The notes under the pieces are model-generated. The model was not told the origin of the DNA. It was given only the letters and a program-made list of their open reading frames with translations, and searched no databases. The position numbers were made by a program, and so were the translations under genes. A stretch of DNA of 64,000 nucleotides from Bordetella genomosp. 13 (GTDB lineage Bacteria > Pseudomonadota > Gammaproteobacteria > Burkholderiales > Burkholderiaceae_B): assembly GCF_002119665.1 (NCBI RefSeq), contig NZ_CP021111.1, positions 3,658,001 through 3,722,000 of the forward strand, written 5' to 3'. Of this stretch, positions 29,858 through 40,603 are shown one piece after another. Position 1 is the stretch's first letter. Each line of letters begins with the position of its first letter.

Positions 29858-31411
29858 TTACTGCTTCAGGTCGATGTCGCCGAACCAGAACGAGGTGTCG
29901 GGCTCGACGTAGATGCCGGAGAGGTTCTTGGACCGGACGTACAGGTTGTTCTGCGTCACCAGGAAGGCCCACGGGGCGTCATTCCAGATGGTTTCCTGGG
30001 CGTCCTTGTACAGCTTGGTCTTCTGTTCGCGGTCGACGGTGGCCAGCGCGTTGGCGATGTCCTCGTCGACCTTCTTGTTCGAGTAGTACGACACGTTGTT
30101 CAGCACCGGCGGGAAGGCGGCGGTGGACAGCAGCGGACGCAGGCCCCAGTCGGCCTCGCCGGTCGACGACGACCAGCCGGCGTAGTACATGCGCACCTTG
30201 GCGTCCTCGGGCTTCTGCACCTGCTGCACGCGCTGCACGCGCTGGCCCGATTCCAGCACCTCCACCGACACCTTGATGCCGACCTGGGCCAGCTGCTGCT
30301 GCAGGAACTGCACCACCTTCACCGACGTGCCGTCGTTATAGGCGGACCACAGCGTGCTTTCGAAGCCGTTGGGATAGCCGGCCTCGGCCAGCAGCTGTTT
30401 GGCCTTCGCGGGGTCATAGGGCCACGCGCCGATCTTGTGCGCGTAGTCCACGCCCTGCGGCACCACGCCGTCGACCACGGTGGCGTAGCCGTTGAACGCG
30501 ACCTTGGCCAACGCCTGCTTGTTGATGGCGTAGTTGATGGCCTGGCGCACCTTCACGTTGTCGAACGGCTTCTGCATCACGTTCATGGACATGTAGCGGG
30601 CCATGATCGAGTTCTTGTGGTCGACCAGCTCGATCTTGTCGTTCTTGGCCAGCACCGAGGCTTGCTCGAACGGCACCGGGAACGCGAAGTGCGCTTCGCC
30701 GGTCTGCACGACGGCCGCGCGGGTGTTGTTGTCGGTGACGGTGCGGAACGTCAGCGTATCGATCTTCGGATAGCCCTTCTTCCAGTAACCGTCGAACTTC
30801 TTGACCTTCAGGTACTCGGCCGGCTTCCACTCCACGAACTGGAACGGACCGGTGCCCACGGGATTGAAGCCGATCTCCTTGCCGTACTTCTTCAGCGCGG
30901 CCGGCGAGATCATCATGGCGGCGGGGTGGGCCAGCGCGTTGATGAAGGCCGAGAACGGCTTCTTCAGCGTGATCTTGACGGTGTAGGGGTCGATCACGTC
31001 GATCTGCTGGATCACGCTGAACTGGATGTAGCGCGACAGGCGGTTGTCGGGGTTGGCCGGACGGTCGAAGTTGATCTTGACGGCTTCGGCGTTGAAGTCG
31101 GTGCCGTCATGGAACTTGACGCCCTGGCGCAGCTTGAACGTGTAGACCAGGCCGTCTTCGCTGACGGTGTAGTCGGTGGCCAGCACCTTCTGCACCTTCA
31201 GGTCCTTGTCGAACTCGAACAGGCCTTCGTAGTAGGCCTTGCCGGCCGCCTGGTTCAGCGTGCTGTTGGTGTTGTAGGGGTCCAGCGTTTCCAATGCGAT
31301 GGCCACGGCCAGCGTCACGTCCTTGGCGGCCAGCGCCACGGGCGAGGCCAGTACGCCGAAAGCCAGCGCGGCGGCGGCAATGATCTTCGTGGGGCGCAAT
31401 ACGTTCTTCAT
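29858..31411 (-). CDS. gsiB: peptide/glutathione-binding periplasmic receptor (GsiB type)
   Basis: 517-aa family-5 solute-binding protein. The signal peptide spans about 1-28 (cleavage after VALA). The conserved block FKLRQGVKFHDGTDFNAEAV marks the SBP_bac_5 domain, and the C-terminal lobe ends in WFGDIDLKQ. It delivers peptides to the GsiCD channel. The ATG at 31411 has AGGAG upstream and lies 63 bp after gsiA. The repeated VQRVQQVQ stretch near residue 405 is a small local oddity. Confidence 0.9.
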   Translation of the reverse strand: MKNVLRPTKIIAAAALAFGVLASPVALAAKDVTLAVAIALETLDPYNTNSTLNQAAGKAYYEGLFEFDKDLKVQKVLATDYTVSEDGLVYTFKLRQGVKFHDGTDFNAEAVKINFDRPANPDNRLSRYIQFSVIQQIDVIDPYTVKITLKKPFSAFINALAHPAAMMISPAALKKYGKEIGFNPVGTGPFQFVEWKPAEYLKVKKFDGYWKKGYPKIDTLTFRTVTDNNTRAAVVQTGEAHFAFPVPFEQASVLAKNDKIELVDHKNSIMARYMSMNVMQKPFDNVKVRQAINYAINKQALAKVAFNGYATVVDGVVPQGVDYAHKIGAWPYDPAKAKQLLAEAGYPNGFESTLWSAYNDGTSVKVVQFLQQQLAQVGIKVSVEVLESGQRVQRVQQVQKPEDAKVRMYYAGWSSSTGEADWGLRPLLSTAAFPPVLNNVSYYSNKKVDEDIANALATVDREQKTKLYKDAQETIWNDAPWAFLVTQNNLYVRSKNLSGIYVEPDTSFWFGDIDLKQ

Positions 31412-31474
31412 GTAAGGCTCCTGTCTTGCGGAGAGGTCGGTGTTGGTGGAAGAGGACTGCAAGAAAAATGGACT

Positions 31475-33373
<1,899 letters not shown>

Positions 33374-33418
33374 CTTGAATGTTCCTATCTTGCAGACTGC
33401 GTGAATAAACCGGCGCGC

Positions 33419-34396
33419 TCATCGGTAGATGGCCGCCACAGGGGCTTCACCGACGCGCGCGTAGCCGCGGTACATCCCCTCGGTGTTGAACGGCAGGGCC
33501 ACGTTGCCCTGCGCATCGACGGCGATCAGGCCGCCCTTTCCGCCGATGGTCGGCAGCTTCTCGATGATGACGCGTTCGGCGGCCTGCGCAAGCGGCGTGC
33601 CGCAATACTCCATCTGGGCGGCCACGTCGTACGCGGCGACCATGCGGATGAACATCTCGCCGGTGCCGGTGGTGGATACCGCGCAGGTGCGGTTGCTGGC
33701 ATAGCAGCCGGCACCCACCAGCGGGGCATCGCCCACGCGCCCCACCTGTTTGTTGGTGATGCCGCCGGTGGAGGTGGCCGCGGCCACGTTGCCCTGCGCG
33801 TCCACCGCCACGGCGCCCACGGTGCCGAACTTCTTGTCGGCATCCAGGGGATCGGCCGGCGCGGGCTGGCCGCGCGCCACCATGGCCTGGCCGTCGTGGT
33901 CGAGCACGGCCGCATCGGGCGTCTCGCGCTGCACGCGCAGCAGCTGTTCGCGGCGCGCCTCGGTGGAGAAATACGAAGGATCGACGATGTCCAGGCCGTG
34001 CTCGCGGGCGAAGGCTTCGGCGCCCTCGCCCACGAAGAAGACGTGCTTGCTTTCTTCCATGACCTTGCGCGCCGCCAGCACCGGATTGCGCACGCGATTC
34101 ACGTTGGCGATGGCGCCCGAGCGCAGCGTGGCGCCGTCCATGATGGAGGCATCCAGCTCGTGCGTGCCGGCGCTGGTGAACACCGCGCCATGGCCGGCAT
34201 TGAACAGCGGGCAGTCTTCCAGCAGGCGCACGGCCTCGGTGACCGCGTCCAGCGCGCTGCCGCCGCGCGCCAGCACCGCCTGGCCGGCGGACAGGATCTC
34301 GCGCAGCGCGGACAGGTACTCCTGCTCTTTCTCGGGGGACATCGCCGCGCGCGACATCGCGCCGGCGCCGCCATGAATGGCAATCACGGGTTGCAT
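33419..34396 (-). CDS. iaaA: isoaspartyl peptidase/L-asparaginase (IaaA, Ntn-hydrolase)
   Basis: 325 aa. Autocleavage is expected before Thr192 in the GTVGAVAVDAQGN motif, giving the nucleophilic Thr of plant-type asparaginases. The N-terminal IAIHGGAGA and GHGAVFT loops are conserved. It cleaves beta-aspartyl dipeptides and asparagine. Its start overlaps the rpiR stop (TGATG), and gsiA follows after 45 bp, as in the E. coli iaaA-gsiABCD operon. This is the clearest functional clue to the transporter's substrates. Confidence 0.93.
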   Translation of the reverse strand: MQPVIAIHGGAGAMSRAAMSPEKEQEYLSALREILSAGQAVLARGGSALDAVTEAVRLLEDCPLFNAGHGAVFTSAGTHELDASIMDGATLRSGAIANVNRVRNPVLAARKVMEESKHVFFVGEGAEAFAREHGLDIVDPSYFSTEARREQLLRVQRETPDAAVLDHDGQAMVARGQPAPADPLDADKKFGTVGAVAVDAQGNVAAATSTGGITNKQVGRVGDAPLVGAGCYASNRTCAVSTTGTGEMFIRMVAAYDVAAQMEYCGTPLAQAAERVIIEKLPTIGGKGGLIAVDAQGNVALPFNTEGMYRGYARVGEAPVAAIYR

Positions 34397-35283
34397 CAAC
34401 GTTTTCCTACACCATGTATGAGCCACGGCATCACGGACTCGGTCACACCGGCCGCCGCGGCAACGGAATTCTTGGCCCGGTATCCCACCGCGGCCGACAA
34501 GGCTTCGATGATGCCCAGCGCCGCGGTCTCGGCATTGGGACTGAGCTGGCGCGCGCTGTGCGCGTACAGCGCCACCGACGCCGCGGGCGCCAGCGGAGAC
34601 GTGGGCTTGTCGGTCAGCACCAGCACCGGCACGCCGGCCTGCCGCGCGGCCCGCGCCAGCGTGACGGTGTCGGCCAGATAGCGCGGAAAGCCGATGGCGA
34701 TGACCAGGTCGCTCTGGCCCAGGCGCGACAGCACCCGCGCCGCGTGCGACACACCGCCGGGCCCCGCCAGGGATTCGACCATGTTCAGGTGCATGCACAG
34801 GCCGCGCTGCAGCATGCCGGCCAGGAAGCCGCTGGCGCCGAAGCCGATGATGAACACGCGCTCGGCTCCCAGGATGGCGTCCACGGCCCGCTCGCAGGCG
34901 TTGGCGTCCAGCGACTGCAGCGTCCGCTGTGCGTTGCGGACGTCCTCTTCCAGCGAGGCCGCGAAGATCTGCGCCGCGCTGGCCGAATGCGCCAGCTCCG
35001 TGCGCAGCTTTTCCACGGGCTCCAGCGCGGCCTCGAAGCCGCGCGCCAGCTCGGCGCGGAACTGCGGGTAGCCGGGCAGGCCCAGGGCCTTTGCGAAACG
35101 GTTGGCGCTGGCCACCGACACGCCGGCCGCCGCGGCGAACTCGTCGATGGTCATGGTGGCGGCGCGGAACTGGTGAGCCAGCACGTACTCGGCCATGGCG
35201 TGCTGCGCCGGACTGAACTCGGGCTGCGCGCGGGCGATACGTTCGGCGATGGTGGGAGCGGCCTTGGCCTTGGGGGGAGACAC
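34396..35283 (-). CDS. RpiR/MurR family transcriptional regulator
   Basis: 295 aa. The N-terminal HTH_6 domain (about 10-90) contains MTIDEFAAAAGVSVASANRFAKALG. The SIS domain (about 125-260) contains FIIGFGASGFLAGML and DLVIAIGFPRYLADT. SIS domains in this family sense phosphosugars, for example MurNAc-6-phosphate in MurR. It heads the iaaA-gsi operon with a one-base stop/start overlap and has a palindrome in its promoter (35324-35339), so autorepression is likely. An amino-sugar phosphate effector for a peptide operon suggests cell-wall material. Confidence 0.9.
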   Translation of the reverse strand: MSPPKAKAAPTIAERIARAQPEFSPAQHAMAEYVLAHQFRAATMTIDEFAAAAGVSVASANRFAKALGLPGYPQFRAELARGFEAALEPVEKLRTELAHSASAAQIFAASLEEDVRNAQRTLQSLDANACERAVDAILGAERVFIIGFGASGFLAGMLQRGLCMHLNMVESLAGPGGVSHAARVLSRLGQSDLVIAIGFPRYLADTVTLARAARQAGVPVLVLTDKPTSPLAPAASVALYAHSARQLSPNAETAALGIIEALSAAVGYRAKNSVAAAAGVTESVMPWLIHGVGKR

Positions 35284-35323
35284 GGTGCGGCGGAGAACGC
35301 AGGGTAGGACTAGCGCGGGTTCA

Positions 35324-35339
35324 TGTAAATCTGTTTACA
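35324..35339. promoter_or_regulatory. TGTAAATCTGTTTACA palindrome, candidate RpiR operator
   Basis: Two perfect 6-bp arms (TGTAAA and TTTACA) with a 4-bp centre, 41-56 bp upstream of the rpiR start. A minus-strand TACAAT at 35350-35345 is a plausible -10 box, which puts the palindrome at the transcription start, a repressor position. Known RpiR-family sites such as HexR boxes are similar TGTAA/TTACA palindromes. Confidence 0.6.
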
Positions 35340-35374
35340 CACGAATTGTATTAAAGAAAATTTATTTTCATACC

Positions 35375-35388
35375 GAGGGTATACCCTC
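35375..35388. promoter_or_regulatory. GAGGGTATACCCTC perfect palindrome
   Basis: A 14-bp perfect palindrome in the AT-rich gap between rpiR and elaA. Its GGTATACC core matches half-sites used by UxuR/ExuR/NanR-type GntR regulators. It lies about 70 bp upstream of elaA and 90 bp from rpiR, so either gene could be the target. No GntR gene is adjacent. Confidence 0.45.
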
Positions 35389-35459
35389 AACCCTTGTCAT
35401 ATAGCGGTCATAAGCGGTGTCGTACACATGCGGGCAGCATCGCGAGCGTGGTCTACCAT

Positions 35460-35954
35460 ATGGCCCTTCCATCCCGCGCGATTACCCGAACCGTGCCCAC
35501 CTGGACCTGCAAACACCACAGCGACCTCGCCACCACCGAGCTGTACGCCCTGCTGCGCCTGCGCAGCGAGGTCTTCGTCGTGGAACAACAATGCGTCTTC
35601 CTGGATCTGGATGGAGAAGATCTGGGCCAGGACACCTGGCACTTGATGGCATGGGACGAAACGGGCCGGCTGCTGGCCGGCGCGCGGCTGCTGGATCCGG
35701 ACAGCCACGACGGCCAGGCCATCATCGGCCGGGTCGTCACCGCCCCGGACGCACGCGGACAGGGGCTGGGCCATGAATTGATGCGCCAGGCGCTGAAGGA
35801 AGTGCGCCGGCTCTGGCCGCAAGCGCCGGTCTACCTGGGCGCGCAGCAGAGGCTGCAGGCGTTCTATGCGGGTCACGGGTTCGACCCGGTGACCGATCCC
35901 TATATGGAAGACGGCATTCCGCATATCGGGATGCGGCTGTCCGCTGCACGGTAG
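35460..35954 (+). CDS. elaA: ElaA-like GNAT N-acetyltransferase
   Basis: 164 aa. The fold signature runs ELYALLRLRSEVFVVEQQC (ElaA N-terminal motif) and RVVTAPDARGQGLGHELM (acetyl-CoA binding loop). Residues LGAQQRLQAFYAGHGF form the C-terminal half, and the end PHIGMRL is typical. Its substrate is unknown in E. coli also. The ATG at 35460 is chosen because the conserved W-x-C-x-H start follows shortly. There is no clear ribosome site. It stands alone after the rpiR divergent region. Confidence 0.88.
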   Translation: MALPSRAITRTVPTWTCKHHSDLATTELYALLRLRSEVFVVEQQCVFLDLDGEDLGQDTWHLMAWDETGRLLAGARLLDPDSHDGQAIIGRVVTAPDARGQGLGHELMRQALKEVRRLWPQAPVYLGAQQRLQAFYAGHGFDPVTDPYMEDGIPHIGMRLSAAR

Positions 35955-36080
35955 ACCACTCACGGTCCGGCAAGGCGCGGAACTATCGCGCCGCTCTTGT
36001 TCCTCATGGTTGGCCGCCGATCAGGAATCGGCCAAAGAAGAGAGCCTTTGCTCACTACAACCCAGGAAAGAAACCCGACG

Positions 36081-37337
36081 ATGAACAAGAAACTGGCGTT
36101 CTCCCTGCTGTTCCCTCTAGTGCTCGCGGCATGCGGCGGGTCGTCCGACGACGACGATGGAGACTCGGCCCCGACGACACCTCCTCCCGCGCAACCCGAG
36201 CCTGCCCCCGTCGATGCCATCACCCAGGCGTCCCAGGCCACGGCGTCCGCCTTGGGACTGGCACCGATATCGGGCAACGACGAATCGGTGCAGGTCTACG
36301 ATGTGATCGCCGACATCGGGGATACCTGGCAACTGAGTTTCAACACTCGGACAGGGGCGTTCTCGCTGAAGGTGATCTACTCCGCGTATGGATTGACCGA
36401 CGCGACAGGGACGTTCACCCATGTCACCAGCGGAAGTTTCTCCACGTTCACGGGAGCCGGCGGCGCCTTCACCCTGCTGGTCGACCACCGCACCCGCACC
36501 ATCTCCGGCACGATGAAGGTGGGTGAACAAACAGCTTCGGTGACCGGCTCGAGCTACAGCATGCCCGCCGACCTGGCGGTATTCGCAGGAACCTACGCCG
36601 GCCTGCTCAACTCGCGCATGCAACCCGGCGGAGACATCCCCCCGGAACAAGCCGGCATCTCCGCCTTGCCCGGCACGCTGCTGCTGAGGACCGATGGCAC
36701 CGGCGCAATGTGCGTCTTGGGTCAAGTCACCGCTGAAGGCGAATGTGGCCAGCCAGGCGGCGGGGAGGGCTCGCCGACGATGCCAGGGACTCCCGTGCAA
36801 CTGGCCTGGAACGCCGCCGACGGGCAGGTCCACTTGAGGACCCCACAGATCGCCGACAGCGGACCGGTCGACCTGGGCATCGTGCGCGTCCAGGCAGGCG
36901 ATCGCGGCGCCATCCTGACGACTGATGTCCCGCTTTCCAGCGCTACTGGCAGCCCTGTCACCGGCACCACTTATTTCGTCAAACAGCAGGCGCTGCAAGG
37001 CACGGAGATGAATGGCTCCTGGACTTGCAGTGGCGGCGGGCTGCCCAGCGACACATTGGTCGCGGATGCCCCTACCATCCGCATCACATCCGCGGAAGGC
37101 GAAACGGTGTCCGCACAGTTGTACTACAACGGGCTTCCGATCGATAGCGGAGAACCGGGCGGCGAGCCCGTGACGGCTCCTGTCTTCAATGGCTTCGCCG
37201 GCACCGTGTCGGAACAGGACGCATCGGTGCGGATGTACGTGCCGATGTCGTCGAGCCTGTTGGTGTCGATGAGCGCGGGTCTGAGCGCGGGGACTCTATC
37301 GGTGCATCTGTCGATCTGTCATCCCGCCGTCAACTGA
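36081..37337 (+). CDS. hypothetical lipoprotein with acidic N-terminal tether (paralogue 1)
   Basis: 418 aa. The signal is MNKKLAFSLLFPLVLAAC, with the lipobox LAAC. The lipidated Cys is followed by GGSSDDDDGDS, then a Pro-rich linker (about 30-45) and a beta-rich domain. Gly is at +2, which favours the outer membrane. Four later Cys residues (near 214, 222, 316 and 414) could form two disulfides. It has the same layout as the next gene at 37668. No function can be assigned. A ribosome site (AAAGAAA) and the second gene 330 bp downstream suggest separate or loosely coupled expression. Confidence 0.75.
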   Translation: MNKKLAFSLLFPLVLAACGGSSDDDDGDSAPTTPPPAQPEPAPVDAITQASQATASALGLAPISGNDESVQVYDVIADIGDTWQLSFNTRTGAFSLKVIYSAYGLTDATGTFTHVTSGSFSTFTGAGGAFTLLVDHRTRTISGTMKVGEQTASVTGSSYSMPADLAVFAGTYAGLLNSRMQPGGDIPPEQAGISALPGTLLLRTDGTGAMCVLGQVTAEGECGQPGGGEGSPTMPGTPVQLAWNAADGQVHLRTPQIADSGPVDLGIVRVQAGDRGAILTTDVPLSSATGSPVTGTTYFVKQQALQGTEMNGSWTCSGGGLPSDTLVADAPTIRITSAEGETVSAQLYYNGLPIDSGEPGGEPVTAPVFNGFAGTVSEQDASVRMYVPMSSSLLVSMSAGLSAGTLSVHLSICHPAVN

Positions 37338-37667
37338 ACGAAACGCGTCGAGAACCCGCGCGGATCGTGGTCGTAATAGGACCGCACCGCGCGGCAGAGT
37401 AACCGCGACATTCCGCAGCGCAGCTTCAAAACTACAGTTTTGTCGCCGCTGCACCCTGCAATTGCCTGTTATCGGGCCGCAGGCTGCCAAGTCGACGCTC
37501 TCAGCGTCTTCCCCACCAGCCCTATATTTTCCCCATACCGATCCGTTACCAATTGACAGTTTCGGAAGATGCATCGGCCAAGGTCCCTCAGCGGTCCGGT
37601 CCCGAACTGACGCTCTACAACACATCGGGCAGCACGCGCCCGGATAACGCACAACGAGAGAACATCC
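37338..37667 (+). other. 330-bp gap between the two paralogous lipoprotein genes
   Basis: It contains no ORF I can support. It holds a near-perfect inverted repeat, CAAAACTACAGTTTTG (37427-37442, 7-bp arms). A TTGACA hexamer at 37553-37558 about 110 bp before the second gene could be a -35 box, but no -10 is obvious at the right spacing. The tail (37640-37667) carries GAGAG, a plausible ribosome site. Confidence 0.5.
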
Positions 37668-38954
37668 ATGCACAAGAAACTGGCGGCAGCCCTGCTGCTT
37701 CCCCTGCTGCTCGCGGCCTGCGGCGGCAGCGACGACGACGATGACGACGCGCCGCAGCAGGAGACTCCCACCGCGCCGGCGCCTGAAACGCCCGCAGAAG
37801 AACCTCCCGCCCCCGAGCTGGACCCGGTTACCGAAGGTTCGCAGGCAACGGCCGAGCTCCTGGGTCTCGCGCCGATCGCTGGCAACAGCGAAACCATCAC
37901 TGTCTATGACGTCGTAGCCGACATCGGCGATACCTGGCGTCTGACGCTCGACAGCCAGGCCGGCACCTATCACATCAAGCCCCTGCAGACCCAGTTCGGC
38001 GTGGGCGAGTCGTCGGGCACCTACACCAGCACGAGCAGCGGCGAATTCTTCACGACCATAACGGGCGGCGACGGCGCGTTCGTGCTGCTGATCGACAATC
38101 GCACGCGCACTATTGCCGGCAACATGTTCGTCGATGGAATGCTGTCAACCGTGTCCGGCACCAGCTACGCCGTGCCCGCCGACCTGTCGACGCTGGCCGG
38201 AACCTATGTGTTCTCCGGCGCGGCACGACAGCTGATGGATCCGATGCGCGCGTCCGTCGGCATCATGGCCGGCGGGGACGACTATCTGAGGGGCACACTG
38301 ATGATCCGGGCGGACGCGACCATGGTGGTTTGCCTGGACGAGCAGGTTACCAGCGAAGGCAATTGCCGCTATATGGACGGCGGGGAATACACCGGCTCTC
38401 CGGCCAGACTGGAACGGGATGCGGACGACGGCGAGGTGCGCATGATCGTAGAGATGTCCGACCCGGCCCTGCCCGAGCCCGTGAAATTCAAGGCAGGCGT
38501 CGTACGCGTCCATGCCGGTGACCGCGGCCCCGTGCTGGTCCTGGACCTGCTTCCCGAGAATGGCCTGACTTTCTACCGCTCCACGGGGGTAGTCTATGCG
38601 GGACTGCAAACTGCCCTGAAGGGCAACGAGCTCGATGGCGCATGGCAATGCGCAGAGCGTGGCGAAGCCTTCGCCACGGTCCAATCGACCGGGTCCACCG
38701 TGAAACTGACGTCGTCGGACGAGACGGAGACCGCTGCCGGCACGTTGCGCTACAACCAGGTGCCGACCGCCGACGGGGAAACGTTCTACGACTTCAATGG
38801 CGTCGCGGCCCTCACGACCGACATCGACGAGACCTTCCCGGTAACGCAGCTGCCGCTGTCGTCCAGCCTGTACCTGATGCAATCGCTGGGCGGGACCAGC
38901 GTCGTGCTGTGCCACCTGAATCAGGGCGACACGCAGTTGCCCCCCATACGGTAA
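37668..38954 (+). CDS. hypothetical lipoprotein with acidic N-terminal tether (paralogue 2)
   Basis: 428 aa. The signal MHKKLAAALLLPLLLAAC ends in the same LAAC lipobox and is followed by GGSDDDDDDAP and a Pro/Glu linker. The shared core can be aligned by eye with paralogue 1: VYDVVADIGDTWRL against VYDVIADIGDTWQL, FVLLIDNRTRTIAG against FTLLVDHRTRTISG, and GTSYAVPADLSTLAGTY against GSSYSMPADLAVFAGTY. The four Cys positions (VVCLD, GNCRY, WQCAE, VLCHL) also match. It is a diverged tandem duplicate with the same disulfide plan; the function is unknown. A strong terminator follows at 39083. Confidence 0.78.
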   Translation: MHKKLAAALLLPLLLAACGGSDDDDDDAPQQETPTAPAPETPAEEPPAPELDPVTEGSQATAELLGLAPIAGNSETITVYDVVADIGDTWRLTLDSQAGTYHIKPLQTQFGVGESSGTYTSTSSGEFFTTITGGDGAFVLLIDNRTRTIAGNMFVDGMLSTVSGTSYAVPADLSTLAGTYVFSGAARQLMDPMRASVGIMAGGDDYLRGTLMIRADATMVVCLDEQVTSEGNCRYMDGGEYTGSPARLERDADDGEVRMIVEMSDPALPEPVKFKAGVVRVHAGDRGPVLVLDLLPENGLTFYRSTGVVYAGLQTALKGNELDGAWQCAERGEAFATVQSTGSTVKLTSSDETETAAGTLRYNQVPTADGETFYDFNGVAALTTDIDETFPVTQLPLSSSLYLMQSLGGTSVVLCHLNQGDTQLPPIR

Positions 38955-39030
38955 ATCGCGGCACCACGGTCTGCTGGAACCAGCGGGCCATGACCATTAC
39001 TCGTGCTGACACCGTCGGGCGATAATCTCA

Positions 39031-39068
39031 TGACAAAACGCCTTGCCCGGCAACGGCCCGGCAAGGCG
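39031..39068 (-). terminator. intrinsic terminator for scoAB (minus strand)
   Basis: CGCCTTGCC (39039-39047) pairs with GGCAAGGCG (39060-39068). Read leftward, the stem is followed by TTTTGTCA. It lies about 60 bp past the scoB stop, past the oppositely oriented terminator at 39083-39120. Confidence 0.7.
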
Positions 39069-39082
39069 TCGAGACTCGCACG

Positions 39083-39120
39083 AGGGCGGACAGGCCACAC
39101 ACGGCCTTCCGCCCTTTTTT
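39083..39120 (+). terminator. intrinsic terminator for the lipoprotein pair (plus strand)
   Basis: AGGGCGGA (39083-39090) pairs with TCCGCCCT (39108-39115), with an inner AGGCC/GGCCT stem, one bulged C and an ACACAC loop. A run of T's to 39120 follows. It ends about 4 bp before the scoB stop on the other strand. Confidence 0.87.
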
Positions 39121-39124
39121 CACG

Positions 39125-39778
39125 TCAAGCCAGCAGCGAGACGTCCAGCTTGGCCAGCGTCTTGGCCTGGATCTCTTCGACCGTGACGCCCGGCGCCGTC
39201 TCGAGCAGCTTCAGCCCGTCGTCGGTGACTTCCATCACGCCCAGGTCGGTGATGATGAGATCCACCACGCCCACGCCGGTGAGCGGCAGGTTGCATTCGG
39301 GCAGCAGCTTGATGTCTTCCGTGCCGTCCTTCTTCTTGGCCACGTGTTCCATCAGCACCACCACGCGCTTGACGCCGGCCACCAGGTCCATGGCGCCGCC
39401 CATGCCCTTGACCATCTTGCCCGGGATCATCCAGTTGGCCAGGTCCCCCTTCTCGGACACCTGCATGGCGCCCAGGATGGCCAGGTTGATCTTGCCGCCG
39501 CGGATCATCGCGAACGAGTCGGCCGACGAGAAGATCGAGGAGCCCGACATCGTGGTGACGGTCTGCTTGCCGGCGTTGATGAGATCGGGATCGACCTCGT
39601 CCTCGGTGGGAAAAGGACCGATGCCCAGCAGGCCGTTCTCGGATTGCAGCCAGACCTCGATGCCCGCGGGCACGTGGTTGGCGACCAGGGTGGGCAGGCC
39701 GATGCCCAGGTTGACGTAGAAACCGTCTTGCAGCTCGCGCGCGGCGCGAGCCGCCATTTCTTCGCGGGACCATGCCAT
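39125..39778 (-). CDS. scoB: 3-oxoacid CoA-transferase subunit B
   Basis: 217 aa. Glu47 in [12 protein letters not shown] is the active-site glutamate that carries CoA in this family. [17 protein letters not shown] and [13 protein letters not shown] are conserved. With ScoA it moves CoA from succinyl-CoA to acetoacetate or another 3-oxoacid. It lies 11 bp after scoA with AGGAGA upstream of the ATG at 39778. Confidence 0.95.
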   Translation of the reverse strand: MAWSREEMAARAARELQDGFYVNLGIGLPTLVANHVPAGIEVWLQSENGLLGIGPFPTEDEVDPDLINAGKQTVTTMSGSSIFSSADSFAMIRGGKINLAILGAMQVSEKGDLANWMIPGKMVKGMGGAMDLVAGVKRVVVLMEHVAKKKDGTEDIKLLPECNLPLTGVGVVDLIITDLGVMEVTDDGLKLLETAPGVTVEEIQAKTLAKLDVSLLA

Positions 39779-39789
39779 TGCTCGTCTCC

Positions 39790-40488
39790 TTAGGCGGTAC
39801 GCGTGGTGCGTTGTTCGATGCGCTTTTCCGGATTGGCGTTGACCACGATCCGGTGCACGTAGATGCCGGGCAGATGAACCTGGTCGGGATCGAAGCTGCC
39901 GGTGTCGACGACTTTCTCGACCTCGACGATGGTGACCTTGCCCGCCATCGCCACGTTGGGATTGAAGTTGCGCGCCGTCTTGCGGAACACCAGGTTGCCG
40001 CTGCGGTCAGCCATGTAGGCCTTGACCAGCGACACGTCGGGCACCAGCGAGCGCTCCATCACGTATTGCTCGCCGTCGAACTCGCGGATTTCCTTGCCGT
40101 CGGCCACCACGGTGCCCACGCCGGTGCGCGTGAAGAATGCCGGGATGCCGGCGCCGCCGGCGCGCAGCTTCTCGGCCAGCGTGCCTTGCGGCGTGAACTC
40201 GAGCTCGAGTTCGCCGGACAGGAACTGCCGTTCGAATTCCTTGTTCTCGCCCACGTACGAGGCGATCATCTTGCGGATCTGGCGCGTGGCAAGCAGCTGG
40301 CCGAGTCCGAAACCGTCGACGCCCGCGTTATTGCTGACGCAGGTCAGGCCCTTGACGCCCGAGTCGCGCAAGGCCGCGATGAGCGCCTCGGGAATACCGC
40401 AAAGCCCGAAGCCGCCTACGGCGATCATCTGGCCGTCCTTGACGACGCCAGCCAGCGCCTCGGCGGCGCTTGGATAAACCTTGTCCAT
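39790..40488 (-). CDS. scoA: 3-oxoacid CoA-transferase subunit A
   Basis: 232 aa. The glycine-rich [19 protein letters not shown] near residue 20 and [16 protein letters not shown] are signature motifs of CoA-transferase subunit A. The ATG at 40488 fits the usual MDKVYPSA start and has AGGAGC upstream; a longer in-frame extension is not supported. It is the first gene of the scoAB pair, which starts about 115 bp from the thioesterase stop (both minus strand). The product acts with ScoB in ketone-body use. Confidence 0.95.
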   Translation of the reverse strand: MDKVYPSAAEALAGVVKDGQMIAVGGFGLCGIPEALIAALRDSGVKGLTCVSNNAGVDGFGLGQLLATRQIRKMIASYVGENKEFERQFLSGELELEFTPQGTLAEKLRAGGAGIPAFFTRTGVGTVVADGKEIREFDGEQYVMERSLVPDVSLVKAYMADRSGNLVFRKTARNFNPNVAMAGKVTIVEVEKVVDTGSFDPDQVHLPGIYVHRIVVNANPEKRIEQRTTRTA

Positions 40489-40603
40489 TGCTCCAGCTCC
40501 TTTATCGAAATCGAATCTTTCTTGCGAAGGGCGCAGGCCGGGGGCCCGCGCCTCATGGTTCGGTTTGCGGACGATTGTAGCGGCAGGTGCCGTGCCGCAC
40601 CAT

